A stretch of DNA of 55,881 nucleotides from Halieaceae bacterium (GCA_024640505.1 JAHEEV010000017.1:1-55881), one strand, 5' to 3'; counted from the first letter of the stretch, positions 24,271 to 36,281 are shown. Notes: generated by a model from the sequence alone, not told the origin. Numbers and translations: made by a program.

Positions 24271-25323
24271 CTAGCGAAGACTGGCGTTGATATTCTCCAG
24301 CATTTTGTTGCCCGGACAGAGGTCGCCCTCCTCCAACTGGTTCAGCGGTCGCTGCGAAGTCTCCAGCACCTCGTGCAGCTCCCGGGAATCCTTGTCCATG
24401 TAAATAAGGCCGGTGAGAATACTGTGCTTGCTGCGGTGGTCCTCCAGCGTATTGATGGCCGAACGGCGATCAAACGGATCGTGTGTTTCGTCCATCTTGT
24501 ACAGGTGGATGGAGGAACCGTCGTGCAGCGTGACCTCATGGCTGAAGCCGGGATCGTAGTCGGTGGTGATCTCCTTGCGCATCGGTATGAAATCCACGGT
24601 GCCAGTGGCTTCTGCATGCTCGCGCACGAATTCGTAGCTCTTGGTCGATTGCGGGTTGTTGTTGAAGGTGACGCAGGGAGAGATCACGTCGATCAGCGCG
24701 AATCCCCGGTGGGTAATTGCTGCCTTGATCAGGGGCACCAGCTGTCCCTTGTCACCGGAAAAGCTGCGCGCCACAAAGGTCGCGCCCATCTGCATGGCCG
24801 TGCCGCACAGGTCGATGCCCGAGTAGACATTGGGATCACCTTTCTTGCTGACTGACCCCTCGTCTGCAGTTGCGGAATCCTGTCCCTTGGTCAGGCCGTA
24901 ACAACCGTTGTTCATGACGATGTAGACCATGTTGAGGTTACGGCGCGCCACGTGGGCAAATTGACCCATGCCGATAGAGGCCGTATCACCATCCCCCGAT
25001 ACGCCGAGATACAACAGATCCCGGTTCGCCATGGCAGCTCCGGTAACGACGGAAGGCATGCGCCCGTGCACGGAATTGAAGCCGTGGGATTTGCCCAGAA
25101 AATAGGTCGGTGTCTTGGAGGAACAACCGATACCCGACAGCTTTGCGATTTTGTGGGGCTCAATGGACAACTCGTGGCAGGCCATGACGATCGCACCGGA
25201 AATGGAATCGTGGCCGCAGCCGGCGCACAGGGTGGAGATAGACCCTTCGTAATCGGCCTTGGTATACCCCAGGTCATTGACTGGCAACTCCGGATGGCGG
25301 AACTTCGGTACCTGATAGCTCAT
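24271..25323 (-). CDS. korB: 2-oxoacid:ferredoxin oxidoreductase beta subunit (KorB-like)
   Basis: A 350-residue thiamine-diphosphate-binding beta subunit. Marks are STLCAGCGHDSISGAI with cluster-type cysteines, GIGCSSKTPTYF, the ThDP motif VSGDGDTASIGMGQFAHVARRNLNMVYIVMNNG and DVISPCVTFNNN. The alpha subunit is next to it with a four-base overlap. The family oxidises 2-oxoglutarate or related 2-oxoacids to the CoA ester, reducing ferredoxin. Substrate cannot be fixed from sequence; 2-oxoglutarate is the best guess because the three-gene set resembles KorABC of Thauera. Confidence 0.9.
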   Translation of the reverse strand: MSYQVPKFRHPELPVNDLGYTKADYEGSISTLCAGCGHDSISGAIVMACHELSIEPHKIAKLSGIGCSSKTPTYFLGKSHGFNSVHGRMPSVVTGAAMANRDLLYLGVSGDGDTASIGMGQFAHVARRNLNMVYIVMNNGCYGLTKGQDSATADEGSVSKKGDPNVYSGIDLCGTAMQMGATFVARSFSGDKGQLVPLIKAAITHRGFALIDVISPCVTFNNNPQSTKSYEFVREHAEATGTVDFIPMRKEITTDYDPGFSHEVTLHDGSSIHLYKMDETHDPFDRRSAINTLEDHRSKHSILTGLIYMDKDSRELHEVLETSQRPLNQLEEGDLCPGNKMLENINASLR

Positions 25324-27182
25324 TTTGAACCTCCTGCGCCAGTGGCAACCGCGTTGCGGTGCAGTGGCGTGACATTGTTACCGTCCAGGTGCATTTTTAT
25401 CTGCTTGCGGATATTGCGCGCGCTGATGGGTGTCCCGTCGAAACAGAGCACGGATTTCAGCTTGTCGGGGCCAAATTCGAATTCAGCCATCAACAGCGTG
25501 CGCAGCTGGGAATCCCGGTTCTGTTCGATGACAAAAACGCGCTTGTGCTCCTCGATGAAGCTCTTAACCTCATCATTGAAGGGGAAGGAGCGGACGCGCA
25601 TGGCATCCATGTAGATACCTTCTTCAGCCAGGTAATCGAGGGCCTCCCGGGAGGATTCCTCACTGGTACCGAAATACAACACGCCGGTATCCGTTTCCCT
25701 GCCAGAGGGAACGAACTCGGGCGCCGGAACATACTCCTTGATGGTGTCCCATTTCCTCATGAGGCGCAGCATGTTTTCCTCGTACTCCTCACCCTTTTCT
25801 GTATAGACCGCCTTTTCGTCCCGCGACGTACCACGGGTGAAGAATGCTCCCAGACTGGGGTGGGCGCCGGGATAGGTGCGATAGCAGATGGCATCCCCGT
25901 CCACATCCATATAGCGGCCGAACTCGATGCCGCTCTCCAGTTGCTCGGCGGTAAGCACCTTGCCCCTGTCGAATGTACGGTCATCGTCCCAGGCCAGCGG
26001 TTCAGACATGTTGTCATTCATACCCAGATCGAGGTCGGTCATGACGATGATAGGTGTCTGCAGGCGCTCCGCCAGGTCGAAGGCCAGAGCCCCGAAATCA
26101 AAACACTCCTTTGGTGTCCCGGGAAACAGCAATACTTGCTTGGTATCGCCGTGGGAAGCATAGGCACAGGCCAGGATATCCGACTGCTGGGTGCGAGTCG
26201 GCATTCCCGTGGAGGGGCCCGCTCGCTGCACATTGAACAGTACTGTGGGGATTTCCGCAAAATAAGCCAGCCCCAGAAACTCGGCCATCAGGGATATACC
26301 CGGGCCGGAGGTGGCGGTAAATGAACGGGCGCCATTCCAGCTTGCGCCAATCACCATACCGATGGCAGAAAGCTCGTCTTCGGCCTGCACAATGGCGTAA
26401 TTCCGCCGGCCTGTTCCCGGGTCGATCCGCACCCGCCTGGCGTATTTCTCGAACGCGTCCACCACCGGTGTGGAGGGCGTAATCGGATACCAGGCCGCCA
26501 CGGTAGCGCCACCATAAAGCGCACCCAGCCCCAGGGCGGTGTTGCCGTCCAGCAGGATCTTGTCGCCCACTTTATCCGAGGTCTGCACACGAATACCGAT
26601 AGGGCATTCCAGGTTGGTGCGGGCCCACTGGTTCCCGAGTTCCAGCGCCTGGATATTGGACAGGACCAGTTTCTCCTTGCCCTTGAACTGGTCCTGCACC
26701 AGGTTGGTCAGCACTTTAAAATCCATGTCCAGCAGTGCCGCCAGGGCACCTACGTAGATCACGTTCTTGAACAGCTGGCGCTGCCGGGGATCCTGATAGC
26801 GATCGTTACAGATCTGCGTCAACGGGATGCCGATGATCGTGACATCGTTGCGAATAAGCCTGAGGTCGAGGGGCTTGGTATTGTCGTAGATAAAATAACC
26901 GCCGGGGGCCACTTCCCGGATATCCTGGGCCATGCTCTGCGGGTTGACCGAGAGGGCGATGTCGACACCGCCGCGGCGCCCGAGGTAACCCTTTTCACTG
27001 ACGCGCACCTCGTACCAGGTCGGCAAGCCCTGGATATTGGACGGAAAGATGTTCTTGGGGCTGACCGGCAACCCCATGCGAAACAGGGCCTTGGCGAACA
27101 TATTGTTGGCGCTGGCTGATCCGGTGCCGTTCACGTTGGCGAACTTGATCACGAAGTCATTCACCGATTCGATGCGCTTCAT
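25320..27182 (-). CDS. korA: 2-oxoacid:ferredoxin oxidoreductase alpha subunit, gamma domain fused (KorA-like)
   Basis: A 620-residue protein in which the gamma domain (about 1-190, with FVIKFANVNGTGSASANNMFAKAL) is fused ahead of the alpha pyrimidine-binding domain (ALGLGALYGGATVAAWYPITPSTPVV, near residue 210). The alpha part continues with SFTATSGPGISLMAEFLGLAYFAEIP and ends in a C-terminal domain containing VFVIEQNRDSQLRTLL. This gamma-alpha fusion is typical of KorA-like enzymes. The start ATG at 27182 overlaps the end of the upstream korC-like gene by four bases; the longer open frame to 27308 runs inside that gene. Confidence 0.9.
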   Translation of the reverse strand: MKRIESVNDFVIKFANVNGTGSASANNMFAKALFRMGLPVSPKNIFPSNIQGLPTWYEVRVSEKGYLGRRGGVDIALSVNPQSMAQDIREVAPGGYFIYDNTKPLDLRLIRNDVTIIGIPLTQICNDRYQDPRQRQLFKNVIYVGALAALLDMDFKVLTNLVQDQFKGKEKLVLSNIQALELGNQWARTNLECPIGIRVQTSDKVGDKILLDGNTALGLGALYGGATVAAWYPITPSTPVVDAFEKYARRVRIDPGTGRRNYAIVQAEDELSAIGMVIGASWNGARSFTATSGPGISLMAEFLGLAYFAEIPTVLFNVQRAGPSTGMPTRTQQSDILACAYASHGDTKQVLLFPGTPKECFDFGALAFDLAERLQTPIIVMTDLDLGMNDNMSEPLAWDDDRTFDRGKVLTAEQLESGIEFGRYMDVDGDAICYRTYPGAHPSLGAFFTRGTSRDEKAVYTEKGEEYEENMLRLMRKWDTIKEYVPAPEFVPSGRETDTGVLYFGTSEESSREALDYLAEEGIYMDAMRVRSFPFNDEVKSFIEEHKRVFVIEQNRDSQLRTLLMAEFEFGPDKLKSVLCFDGTPISARNIRKQIKMHLDGNNVTPLHRNAVATGAGGSK

Positions 27183-28987
27183 GCCGCGGCCTCCTTTTCT
27201 CCGGCTGGCGGAATGTCCTGTCCCGCCTTGGTGACGTTGTACAGGAACTTCTGCATATCCCATGCCGACGTGGGACAACGCTCGGCACACAGTCCGCAGT
27301 GAAGGCACACGTTCTCATCCTTGACCATCACCCGCGTGGTGGGCAGATCCGCCGAAACGTAGAGATCCTGGGTTGTATCGTGCGCGGGGGCGGACAGGCG
27401 GGTGCGCAGTTCCTCCTCCTCCCCGTTGCCAGTGAAGGTAATGCAGTCCGTGGGACAGATATCGACACAGGCGTCGCACTCGATGCAGCGCACTTCCTCG
27501 AAGATGGTCTGTACGTCGCAATTGAGGCAGCGCTCCGCCTCCTTGTAACCGGTACCGGGGTCGAAACCCAGCTCCACTTCCAGCTTGCGATTCGCGAGCG
27601 CTTCTTCCAGCGGCGCCAGCGGGACCACGTAGCGATGGTCGGGGGCCACCGCGTTGTCATAGCTCCACTCGTGCACGCCCATTTTCTGGCTGGCGAGGGT
27701 CACCTGCGGTGGCGGCCGGTCTGTCACGTCGCGGCCACTGCACAGCAGGTCGATACTGATCGCCGCCTGGTGGCCGTGGGCGACCGCGGTAATGATATTT
27801 TCCGGCCCGAAAGCGGCGTCCCCGCCGAAAAACACTTTTTCGTTGGTGGACTGATAAGTGACCGTATCCACGACCGGCATATCCCACTTGTCGAACTCGA
27901 TGCCCAGGTCCCGCTCGATCCAGGGAAACGCATTCTCCTGGCCGATCGCCATGAGCACGTCATCCGCCTCCATGAACACCAGGTCTTCGCCCGTCGGCAC
28001 CAGGCTGCGATTGCCATCCTCGTCATACCGGGCCTCTACCTTTTCGAACAGCATGCCCTTGAGCTCTCCCTCCTCCACCACGAACTCCTTGGGCACGTGG
28101 TTGTTGTAGATGGGGATCCCCTCATGCATGGCGTCTTCTTTTTCCCAGGGTGACGCTTTCATGTCTTCGAAGGGACTGCGCACCACCACGCGCACGTCCT
28201 CCCCCCCGAGGCGCCTGGAGGTGCGGCAGCAGTCCATGGCGGTATTACCCCCGCCCAGCACCAGGACACGCTTGCCGATCGAGCCAGTGTGCTCAAACGC
28301 CACACTGGCCAGCCAGTCGATGCCCAGGTACACGTGCTCGCGCGCGTCCTCCAGGCCGGGCAGGTTAAGCCCCTTGCCGCGGGGCGCTCCGGTACCGACG
28401 AAGACCGCGTCGTAATTCTTGTCCAGTACGGACCGCAGGCTGTCGACCTCCACATCGAAGGTCGCATTCACCCCCATGTCCAGGATGTAGTTCACCTCCT
28501 CGTCGAGTACCTCGATGGGCAGGCGGAAGGCGGGGATCTGGCTGCGCATCATGCCACCGCCGGCAAACTGGTTGTCGTAGATATCGATGATGTAGCCCAG
28601 GGGCGCCAGGTCCCGGGCGACCGTCAGTGAGGCTGGGCCCGCCCCGATCAGGGCGATACGTTTGCCATTCTTCTGCTCGGGTATCTTCGGCAATCGATCG
28701 GCGATGGTCTGCTTGTTGTCTGCCGCCACGCGCTTGAGCCGGCAGATGGCGACCGGATCCTCCTCCACGCGCACCCGACGACAGGCGGGCTCACAGGGTC
28801 GGTCACAGGTCCGACCCAGAATGCCGGGGAAGACATTGGAGTGCCAGTTGACCATGTACGCGTCGGTATAGCGCTCTGCCGCGATCAGTCGAATGTATTC
28901 GGGGACCGGGGTGTGCGCCGGGCAGGCGTACTGGCAATCCACCACCTTGTGAAAATACTCAGGATTCTTGATGTCTGTCGGTTTCAC
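27179..28987 (-). CDS. korC: FAD/NAD(P)-dependent iron-sulfur oxidoreductase, KorC-like (GltD-related)
   Basis: A 602-residue flavoprotein related to the small subunit of glutamate synthase. N-terminal cysteines (DCQYACPAHTPVPEYI, CDRPCEPACRR) form the GltD-type cluster region, then the FAD site ALIGAGPASLTVARDLA and the NAD(P) site VLVLGGGNTAMDCC. Two ferredoxin-type [4Fe-4S] motifs are at the end: CIECDACVDICPTDC and CLHCGLCAERCPTSAW. In Thauera, a similar subunit couples the 2-oxoglutarate enzyme to pyridine nucleotide. Here it is first of three overlapping genes, so electrons from the 2-oxoacid probably pass to NAD(P)+, or the reverse for carboxylation. Confidence 0.88.
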   Translation of the reverse strand: MKPTDIKNPEYFHKVVDCQYACPAHTPVPEYIRLIAAERYTDAYMVNWHSNVFPGILGRTCDRPCEPACRRVRVEEDPVAICRLKRVAADNKQTIADRLPKIPEQKNGKRIALIGAGPASLTVARDLAPLGYIIDIYDNQFAGGGMMRSQIPAFRLPIEVLDEEVNYILDMGVNATFDVEVDSLRSVLDKNYDAVFVGTGAPRGKGLNLPGLEDAREHVYLGIDWLASVAFEHTGSIGKRVLVLGGGNTAMDCCRTSRRLGGEDVRVVVRSPFEDMKASPWEKEDAMHEGIPIYNNHVPKEFVVEEGELKGMLFEKVEARYDEDGNRSLVPTGEDLVFMEADDVLMAIGQENAFPWIERDLGIEFDKWDMPVVDTVTYQSTNEKVFFGGDAAFGPENIITAVAHGHQAAISIDLLCSGRDVTDRPPPQVTLASQKMGVHEWSYDNAVAPDHRYVVPLAPLEEALANRKLEVELGFDPGTGYKEAERCLNCDVQTIFEEVRCIECDACVDICPTDCITFTGNGEEEELRTRLSAPAHDTTQDLYVSADLPTTRVMVKDENVCLHCGLCAERCPTSAWDMQKFLYNVTKAGQDIPPAGEKEAAA

Positions 28988-29031
28988 GCTGGCTGCTCAC
29001 TTCCTGCCCCTGATTCAGGGCGTCATCTAAT

Positions 29032-29066
29032 TCCTACCTTGAAGGTAGGATTTTGGCATATGTCAA
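29032..29066 (-). promoter_or_regulatory. Palindromic operator and -35 upstream of korC
   Basis: A perfect inverted repeat, TCCTACCTT-G-AAGGTAGGA (29032-29050), lies 45 bases before the korC start. A consensus -35, TTGACA, is at 29066-29061 on the minus strand, so the palindrome covers the expected -10 region; a repressor bound there would block RNA polymerase. The -10 itself is not clear. The rest of the 212-base gap between korC and the lipoprotein gene has no supported gene. Confidence 0.6.
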
Positions 29067-29199
29067 GGCCCATTTCACCCACGGGGGATAACGGGTTTCG
29101 TTACTTTTCAACCTCCTGCACCGGATAGCGCGGTATGGCCGAGATTATTGAACTGCCGGGTAGGGAATCAGCGCCCGGGTAAGCGGCGCAACGCCATGC

Positions 29200-29816
29200 T
29201 CAGAACCAGCCGAAAAACCAGCCCCTGTCCTTGAGTGACTCTTCACATCCCACAAGCTGCGACTGATAGGCATTCGCCCGGCCCTGGACTTTGCGGGCCA
29301 CATCACCCAGCCATGGCTTCTTCCGGTAACTGCCCCGCTTATAGCCTCCGTGCCCCTCGTGGTAGGCCAGATAGAGGCGGTAGGTGTCACTGAGCGGGAT
29401 ACCGTTGCGTCGGTGGGACTGAAAGTTGTACCAGCCTATGAAATCGATGGCGTCGTCAAAGTCGTCCCGGTCAGCGCCATAGCGGCCGGCGTTGCGCTTG
29501 TACTCCTTCCAGGTCGATTTCTTCGCCTGGCTGTAACCGTAAGCGTCCGACGGGCGCGGGCCCGGGATGAATCCAAAAATCTTTTTGCGCGGGGGTTTGG
29601 CCTTCGCCTTGAACCGCGACTCCTGATACATGATGGCCATCATCACCGGGATGGGGCTACCCCATTCCTCCCGGGCTTCACTGGCCTGCTCGTACCAGTC
29701 ACCCTTCTCCCGGAAGATGCTGCAGATATTCTTCGGGTCGCTGGGGGGCGATGTCGCACAACCCGTCAACAGAAGGGAGAGCAGGCACCAGGCGGGAAGA
29801 CCTGCACAGACTCGCA

Positions 29817-29817
<1 letters not shown>
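29200..29817 (-). CDS. Lipoprotein with lysozyme-like/transglycosylase SLT fold
   Basis: A 205-residue lipoprotein: signal sequence ending in the lipobox LLTGC, then a compact domain with MMAIMYQESRFKAKA (the catalytic glutamate ES motif of SLT transglycosylases), AYGYSQAKKSTW (the GYSQ segment) and LYLAYHEGHGGY. This is the pattern of lytic transglycosylases of the EMTA/Slt1 fold, which cut peptidoglycan glycan strands. The basic KPPRKKIFGFIPG insertion is unusual. Its stop is 13 bases from the end of the former cluster and its start overlaps the ligA stop by one base, so it is likely read with ligA. Confidence 0.8.
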
Positions 29818-31856
<2,039 letters not shown>

Positions 31857-31893
31857 CTAGTGTGGAACCGCGGCGGCCACCGGGCGATAGGGT

Positions 31894-32769
31894 TCAGCGC
31901 GCCTTTGCCAGCATGCGACGCTCGAGATCGCGGATCTGCTGGCGGCAGTGGTCCAGGGTCTGTTTAGTCAGTACGCTGCGGGATTCATCCAGGACGTCGC
32001 CATCCAGGTTGCGCGCTACCGCCTGTGCGGTCTCGAGCATATAGTCGAACGCCTTCATCATGTCCTGGGGACCCGGCAGGGTAACGAAGAACACGAGTCC
32101 GGTGGTGTGAAAGTCGGACATGTTGTCAATATCAAAGACGCCAGGCTGCATCATATTGGCCACACTGAACTGGATGGCACCACGCCCCGCCTCGAATTCA
32201 TGGCGGTGAAAGAAGTTCATGTCACCAAAGCGCAGGTCGCAGGCCAGCAGAATATGCAGGATATCCTCACCGCGAAAGCCCTCGCGACTGCGGGACACCA
32301 CGTTGAGCATGAAAACTTCGGGATCCACATCGCGCGTCAGGCGCCCCGGCTCTTCGGCGGGGGCGGCTGCCGCCGCCACGTCATCCACGCCCATGCCGTC
32401 CAGCCAGTCCAGGTTCTCCGCCTCGCTGGCGTCTTCGCTGCCACGCATCCCGGTTACCAGCTCCACGTCATCGTCCGTTCCCTGGGGGTCGCTGACCGGC
32501 GACGCCTCCGTCGCGGTTGCCTCCCGCGGCCGGGCTGCTGCCCTCACCAGGTCTCCCCGCTGCACCACACGCGCGGGACCATTGGGCAGTTCCCTGGGCC
32601 AGAACAGCGCATCGTCCTCGGCGGGATCTTCCGTATCTTCCGGGTCCACCAGTTTCACCTTCACCCGGGCGTACTTCTCGTTCCGAACACGACGCCAGGC
32701 ATCAAGCGCCACCGCCACGATCAGGAGCACCCCGATTATTACCATCCAGTCACGTATCGTCAGATCCAT
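31894..32769 (-). CDS. zipA: Cell division protein ZipA
   Basis: A 291-residue ZipA. One N-terminal membrane helix (DWMVIIGVLLIVAVALDAWRRVR) is followed by a charged region and a variable acidic/alanine-rich linker (about 60-150). The C-terminal FtsZ-binding domain includes EVFMLNVVSRSREGFRGEDILHILLACDLRFGDMNFFHRHE (key part GMNFFHRHE-like at about 185) and VTLPGPQDMMKAFDYMLETA. ZipA anchors FtsZ to the inner membrane and is confined to gammaproteobacteria, which helps place the organism. Located 15 bases after smc. Confidence 0.95.
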   Translation of the reverse strand: MDLTIRDWMVIIGVLLIVAVALDAWRRVRNEKYARVKVKLVDPEDTEDPAEDDALFWPRELPNGPARVVQRGDLVRAAARPREATATEASPVSDPQGTDDDVELVTGMRGSEDASEAENLDWLDGMGVDDVAAAAAPAEEPGRLTRDVDPEVFMLNVVSRSREGFRGEDILHILLACDLRFGDMNFFHRHEFEAGRGAIQFSVANMMQPGVFDIDNMSDFHTTGLVFFVTLPGPQDMMKAFDYMLETAQAVARNLDGDVLDESRSVLTKQTLDHCRQQIRDLERRMLAKAR

Positions 32770-32783
32770 AGTATTAACAGGCC

Positions 32784-35700
32784 CTAACTCGCTGCCAGTT
32801 CCGCCGCCTCGTCTACGTCAACAGATACCAGGCGGGATACGCCCGGTTCGTGCATGGTCACACCCATAAGCTGATCGGCCATCTCCATGGTGATCTTATT
32901 GTGGGTGATGAAAATGAACTGTACACGATCCGACATCTCCTTAACCATTCTCGCATAGCGGCCGACGTTGGCGTCGTCCAGCGGCGCGTCCACCTCGTCC
33001 AGCATGCAGAAGGGAGCGGGGTTGAGCTGGAAGATGGAGAACACCAGCGCGATAGCCGTGAGCGCTTTCTCCCCACCCGATAGCAGGTGAATCGTGCTGT
33101 TCTTCTTGCCCGGCGGGCGTGCCATGATGGAAATACCGGTATCGAGCAGGTCCTCCCCGGTCATTTCCAGATAGGCACTGCCGCCCCCGAAGACCCGGGG
33201 AAAGAGTTCCTGCAGGCCGTTGTTGACCTTGTCGAAGGTTTCGCGGAAGCGGTTGCGCGTTTCCTTGTCGATCTTGCGAATGGCCGACTGCAGCGTTTCC
33301 AGGGCAGTCTCGAGATCTTCATTCTGCAGGTCCAGGTAATTCTTGCGCTCGGACTGCAGGGTGTACTCGTCGATGGCCGCCAGGTTGATCGGGCCCAGTC
33401 GGGCGATCCGGTTGGCCACCCGCTCCAGGGCGTTCTGCCACTCTGCTTCACTGGCTTGTTCAGGCACGGCCTGCAGCACTTCCTCGGGATCCTGCCCGGC
33501 CTCCGCCAGCTGCTGCGTCAGGTTTTCGCGCTGTACCTGCAACGTCTGTCTGTCTATGCGCTGGCGCTCCAGATCGTTGCGCACACTCTCGGCCCGGTGC
33601 TCAATGCCTACGCGCCGCTGTTCCGCCTCACGCAGCAGATGTTCTACTTCGGCCACCTGCTGGCGTGCTTCGCTCAGCTCACCCTCGGCCTGCAGGCGCA
33701 AAGACAGTTGCGCCTCAAGTTCCTGCTGCAGGCCCGCCAGTGGACTCTCGTTTTCGCCCAGGCTCGCCGCCAGGGTCTCCCGGCGCTCCCGCAGCTGGGC
33801 GACCTGCCGGTCCGTGCGCTCGATGGATTCGCGCATGGCGTCGAGCTGGGTCTGCAGCGACTGCAGGCGCATGGCCGTCTGGTGGGCCGCATCCTTGTCC
33901 TGGCGTGCCTTCTGCCGTGCGCTGTCCAGCGTGCCGCGAATGCGGTCCCGGTCGGACAGCAGTTGTTCACGCCGCTGGGAATCGGACTCCATGCTCTCGA
34001 TAGCTTCGGCCAGTAGCTGACGCGCCTCGGCGATCGACGCCTGCTCCTGCCGGAACTGGGCCTGCGCTTCGGTGATGTCCGCCTCGATGCGCTCACGCCG
34101 TGCGTTGAGCTGCTCCACCCTGGCCTGCTGGGCAGACAGCCGGGCGGCCAGATCGGCATGCCCGCGGGTGCAGGCCTGGAGCTCGCGCTGACATGCCTGC
34201 CGCTGGCTTTCCAGTGACTTGAGCGACTCCTGCGCCTCACGCGATGACCGCTCCAGCGCGACTTCCCGCTGCTGCCGCGCCTCCAGGGTCGCCGTCAGTT
34301 CCTCCAGCTCCTGCTGGCGCCTGATTACACCGCCCTGCTCTTCAGCCAGCCGGGTAACGCGAAGCCAGTTTGGCCCCAGCCACACCCCCTCGGGGGTGAT
34401 GATGGATTCGTGGGGGGCCAGCGCGTGGCGCAGCCCCATGGCCTGCGCCAGATCACCAGCCACACGCACGCCGGCCAACAGCGTTCCCGTGCGACCGCCG
34501 CAGTGAACTTTCGACGCCAGGTAATCGGCCGGGGCGTACGCGTCGCCGCGCCCTTCGACCAGTGACAACTGCCCCTGTTGCAGCTCGCCCAGCATACTCC
34601 CAAGGCGACCGATATCATCCACACAGACTGCCTGCAGATAATCGCCGAGCACCGTTTCCACCGCCAGCTGCCAGCCCTCTTCCACCTGCATCTGTTCCAG
34701 CAGGCGGGGCCTGTCGCTCAGGCCGCTGGCCTGCAACCACTCACCCAGACGGCCCGTGCCGTCCTCGGCGGCTGCCTGCTGCAGTGCTTCCAGTGATGCC
34801 TGCCGGCCGCGCATTTGCTGCAGTTCAGAGCGGATCTGGTTGAGCTCGGCGGCGAGCTGGTTGCCGCGTTCACGGGTACCGGTGACCTCCGCCGCCAGTG
34901 TCTCACTGCGGCCCTCATACTGCGCCATCTGCTGCTCGACCTCAGCCAGTTCCTCGCCCAGGTTTCCGGTTTCACTGTCGTCGGGACCCGGCGCCAGGCC
35001 CTGCTGTTCTTCCCGCAACTGCCGGGTGCGGCCCTGGAGCCGTTGCAGCACCTGTTCGAGGTGCTGGATGCGCGACTGCTGTACCTCGGCCTGTTGCCGG
35101 GGCTCTGCCGCGTGCTGATTGAACTCATCCCACTGGTGCTGCCAGTTGTGCATCGCCTCCTCGGCTTCCATCAGGGCCGCTGCGGACGCTTGCTCAACTT
35201 CCTGTAATACCGTGTTTTCCGGCGCCAATGTGGCTATCTCAGCCTCCCAGTTGACCCGTTTCTCCCGGTCTTCACCCAGGTGGCTTTCCGATTCAGCCAG
35301 GCTGGCGCGAGTCTGTTCCAGGTCCTCGGCCAGCTGCCGGCCTCTTTCCTGCTGGTGCTGAATCGTCTGCTCGATGCGCGAAACCTCGGCCCCCAGGGAG
35401 TAATACGTGCCCTGCACCTTGTTCAGGGCGTCGCTGCGGTCCGCGTGCTCCACCCGGTGCTGCTCGATAGCCGTGTCCACCTGCTGGTGCTCGCTGTGCA
35501 CGGCCTCCAGTTTCACTTCCAGCTCGCCGACAACCTGGGAAATCCGCGTAATCTGCTGATCCAGCGCCTGCCACTGCAAAGCCTGCAACTGGGCCTTGAG
35601 GGTACGCTCCTCCTCCTTGTATTCCCGGTATTTCTCGGCGGCGGCGGCCTGGCGCTGCAGGTGCTGCAGCTGGCGTTCCAGTTCATCGCGCAGGTCGGTG

Positions 35701-36281
35701 AGGCGCTCGAGGTTCTCGAGGGTGCGACGCATGCGGCTTTCTGTTTCCTTGCGCCGCTCCTTGTACTTGGAGATACCGGCTGCCTCTTCGATAAAGACGC
35801 GCAACTCTTCCGGCTTGGATTCGATCAGGCGCGAGATCATGCCCTGTTCGATGATGGCGTAACTGCGGGGCCCCAGACCGGTTCCCAGAAAGATGTCGGT
35901 AATATCCCGGCGTCGACAGCGGGTACCGTTTAAAAAGTATTCGGACTGACCCTCGCGGGTAACCAGCCGGCGAGTGGAAATCTCTGCATAGCTGGCATAC
36001 TCACCGCCGACCCCACCGTCACTGTTGTCAAATACCAGCTCGATGGAAGCCTGGCCGATAGGCTGGCGATTGACGGAACCGTTGAAGATCACGTCCGACA
36101 TCGATTCACCGCGCAGGTTCTTCGCCGAACTCTCCCCCATCACCCAGCGCACCGCATCGATGACATTGGATTTCCCACAGCCATTCGGGCCTACCACAGC
36201 GCACATATTGCTTGGAAAATGGACCGTCGTGGGATCGACGAAGGACTTGAAACCCGCCAGCTTGATAGACTTTAGTCGCAT
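32784..36281 (-). CDS. smc: Chromosome partition protein Smc
   Basis: A 1165-residue SMC ATPase. The N-terminal head has LAGFKSFVDPTTVHFP and Walker A VGPNGCGKSNVIDAVRWVMGE; long coiled coils flank a central hinge (about 520-640, with VEEGWQLAVETVLGDYLQAVCV), and the C-terminal head has signature LLSGGEKALTAIALVFSIF and Walker B MLDEVDAPLDDANVGR. It compacts and segregates the chromosome. No scpA/scpB is nearby. The coiled coils are glutamine- and arginine-rich. The 216 bases upstream, to ccmI, show no gene. Confidence 0.96.
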   Translation of the reverse strand: MRLKSIKLAGFKSFVDPTTVHFPSNMCAVVGPNGCGKSNVIDAVRWVMGESSAKNLRGESMSDVIFNGSVNRQPIGQASIELVFDNSDGGVGGEYASYAEISTRRLVTREGQSEYFLNGTRCRRRDITDIFLGTGLGPRSYAIIEQGMISRLIESKPEELRVFIEEAAGISKYKERRKETESRMRRTLENLERLTDLRDELERQLQHLQRQAAAAEKYREYKEEERTLKAQLQALQWQALDQQITRISQVVGELEVKLEAVHSEHQQVDTAIEQHRVEHADRSDALNKVQGTYYSLGAEVSRIEQTIQHQQERGRQLAEDLEQTRASLAESESHLGEDREKRVNWEAEIATLAPENTVLQEVEQASAAALMEAEEAMHNWQHQWDEFNQHAAEPRQQAEVQQSRIQHLEQVLQRLQGRTRQLREEQQGLAPGPDDSETGNLGEELAEVEQQMAQYEGRSETLAAEVTGTRERGNQLAAELNQIRSELQQMRGRQASLEALQQAAAEDGTGRLGEWLQASGLSDRPRLLEQMQVEEGWQLAVETVLGDYLQAVCVDDIGRLGSMLGELQQGQLSLVEGRGDAYAPADYLASKVHCGGRTGTLLAGVRVAGDLAQAMGLRHALAPHESIITPEGVWLGPNWLRVTRLAEEQGGVIRRQQELEELTATLEARQQREVALERSSREAQESLKSLESQRQACQRELQACTRGHADLAARLSAQQARVEQLNARRERIEADITEAQAQFRQEQASIAEARQLLAEAIESMESDSQRREQLLSDRDRIRGTLDSARQKARQDKDAAHQTAMRLQSLQTQLDAMRESIERTDRQVAQLRERRETLAASLGENESPLAGLQQELEAQLSLRLQAEGELSEARQQVAEVEHLLREAEQRRVGIEHRAESVRNDLERQRIDRQTLQVQRENLTQQLAEAGQDPEEVLQAVPEQASEAEWQNALERVANRIARLGPINLAAIDEYTLQSERKNYLDLQNEDLETALETLQSAIRKIDKETRNRFRETFDKVNNGLQELFPRVFGGGSAYLEMTGEDLLDTGISIMARPPGKKNSTIHLLSGGEKALTAIALVFSIFQLNPAPFCMLDEVDAPLDDANVGRYARMVKEMSDRVQFIFITHNKITMEMADQLMGVTMHEPGVSRLVSVDVDEAAELAAS

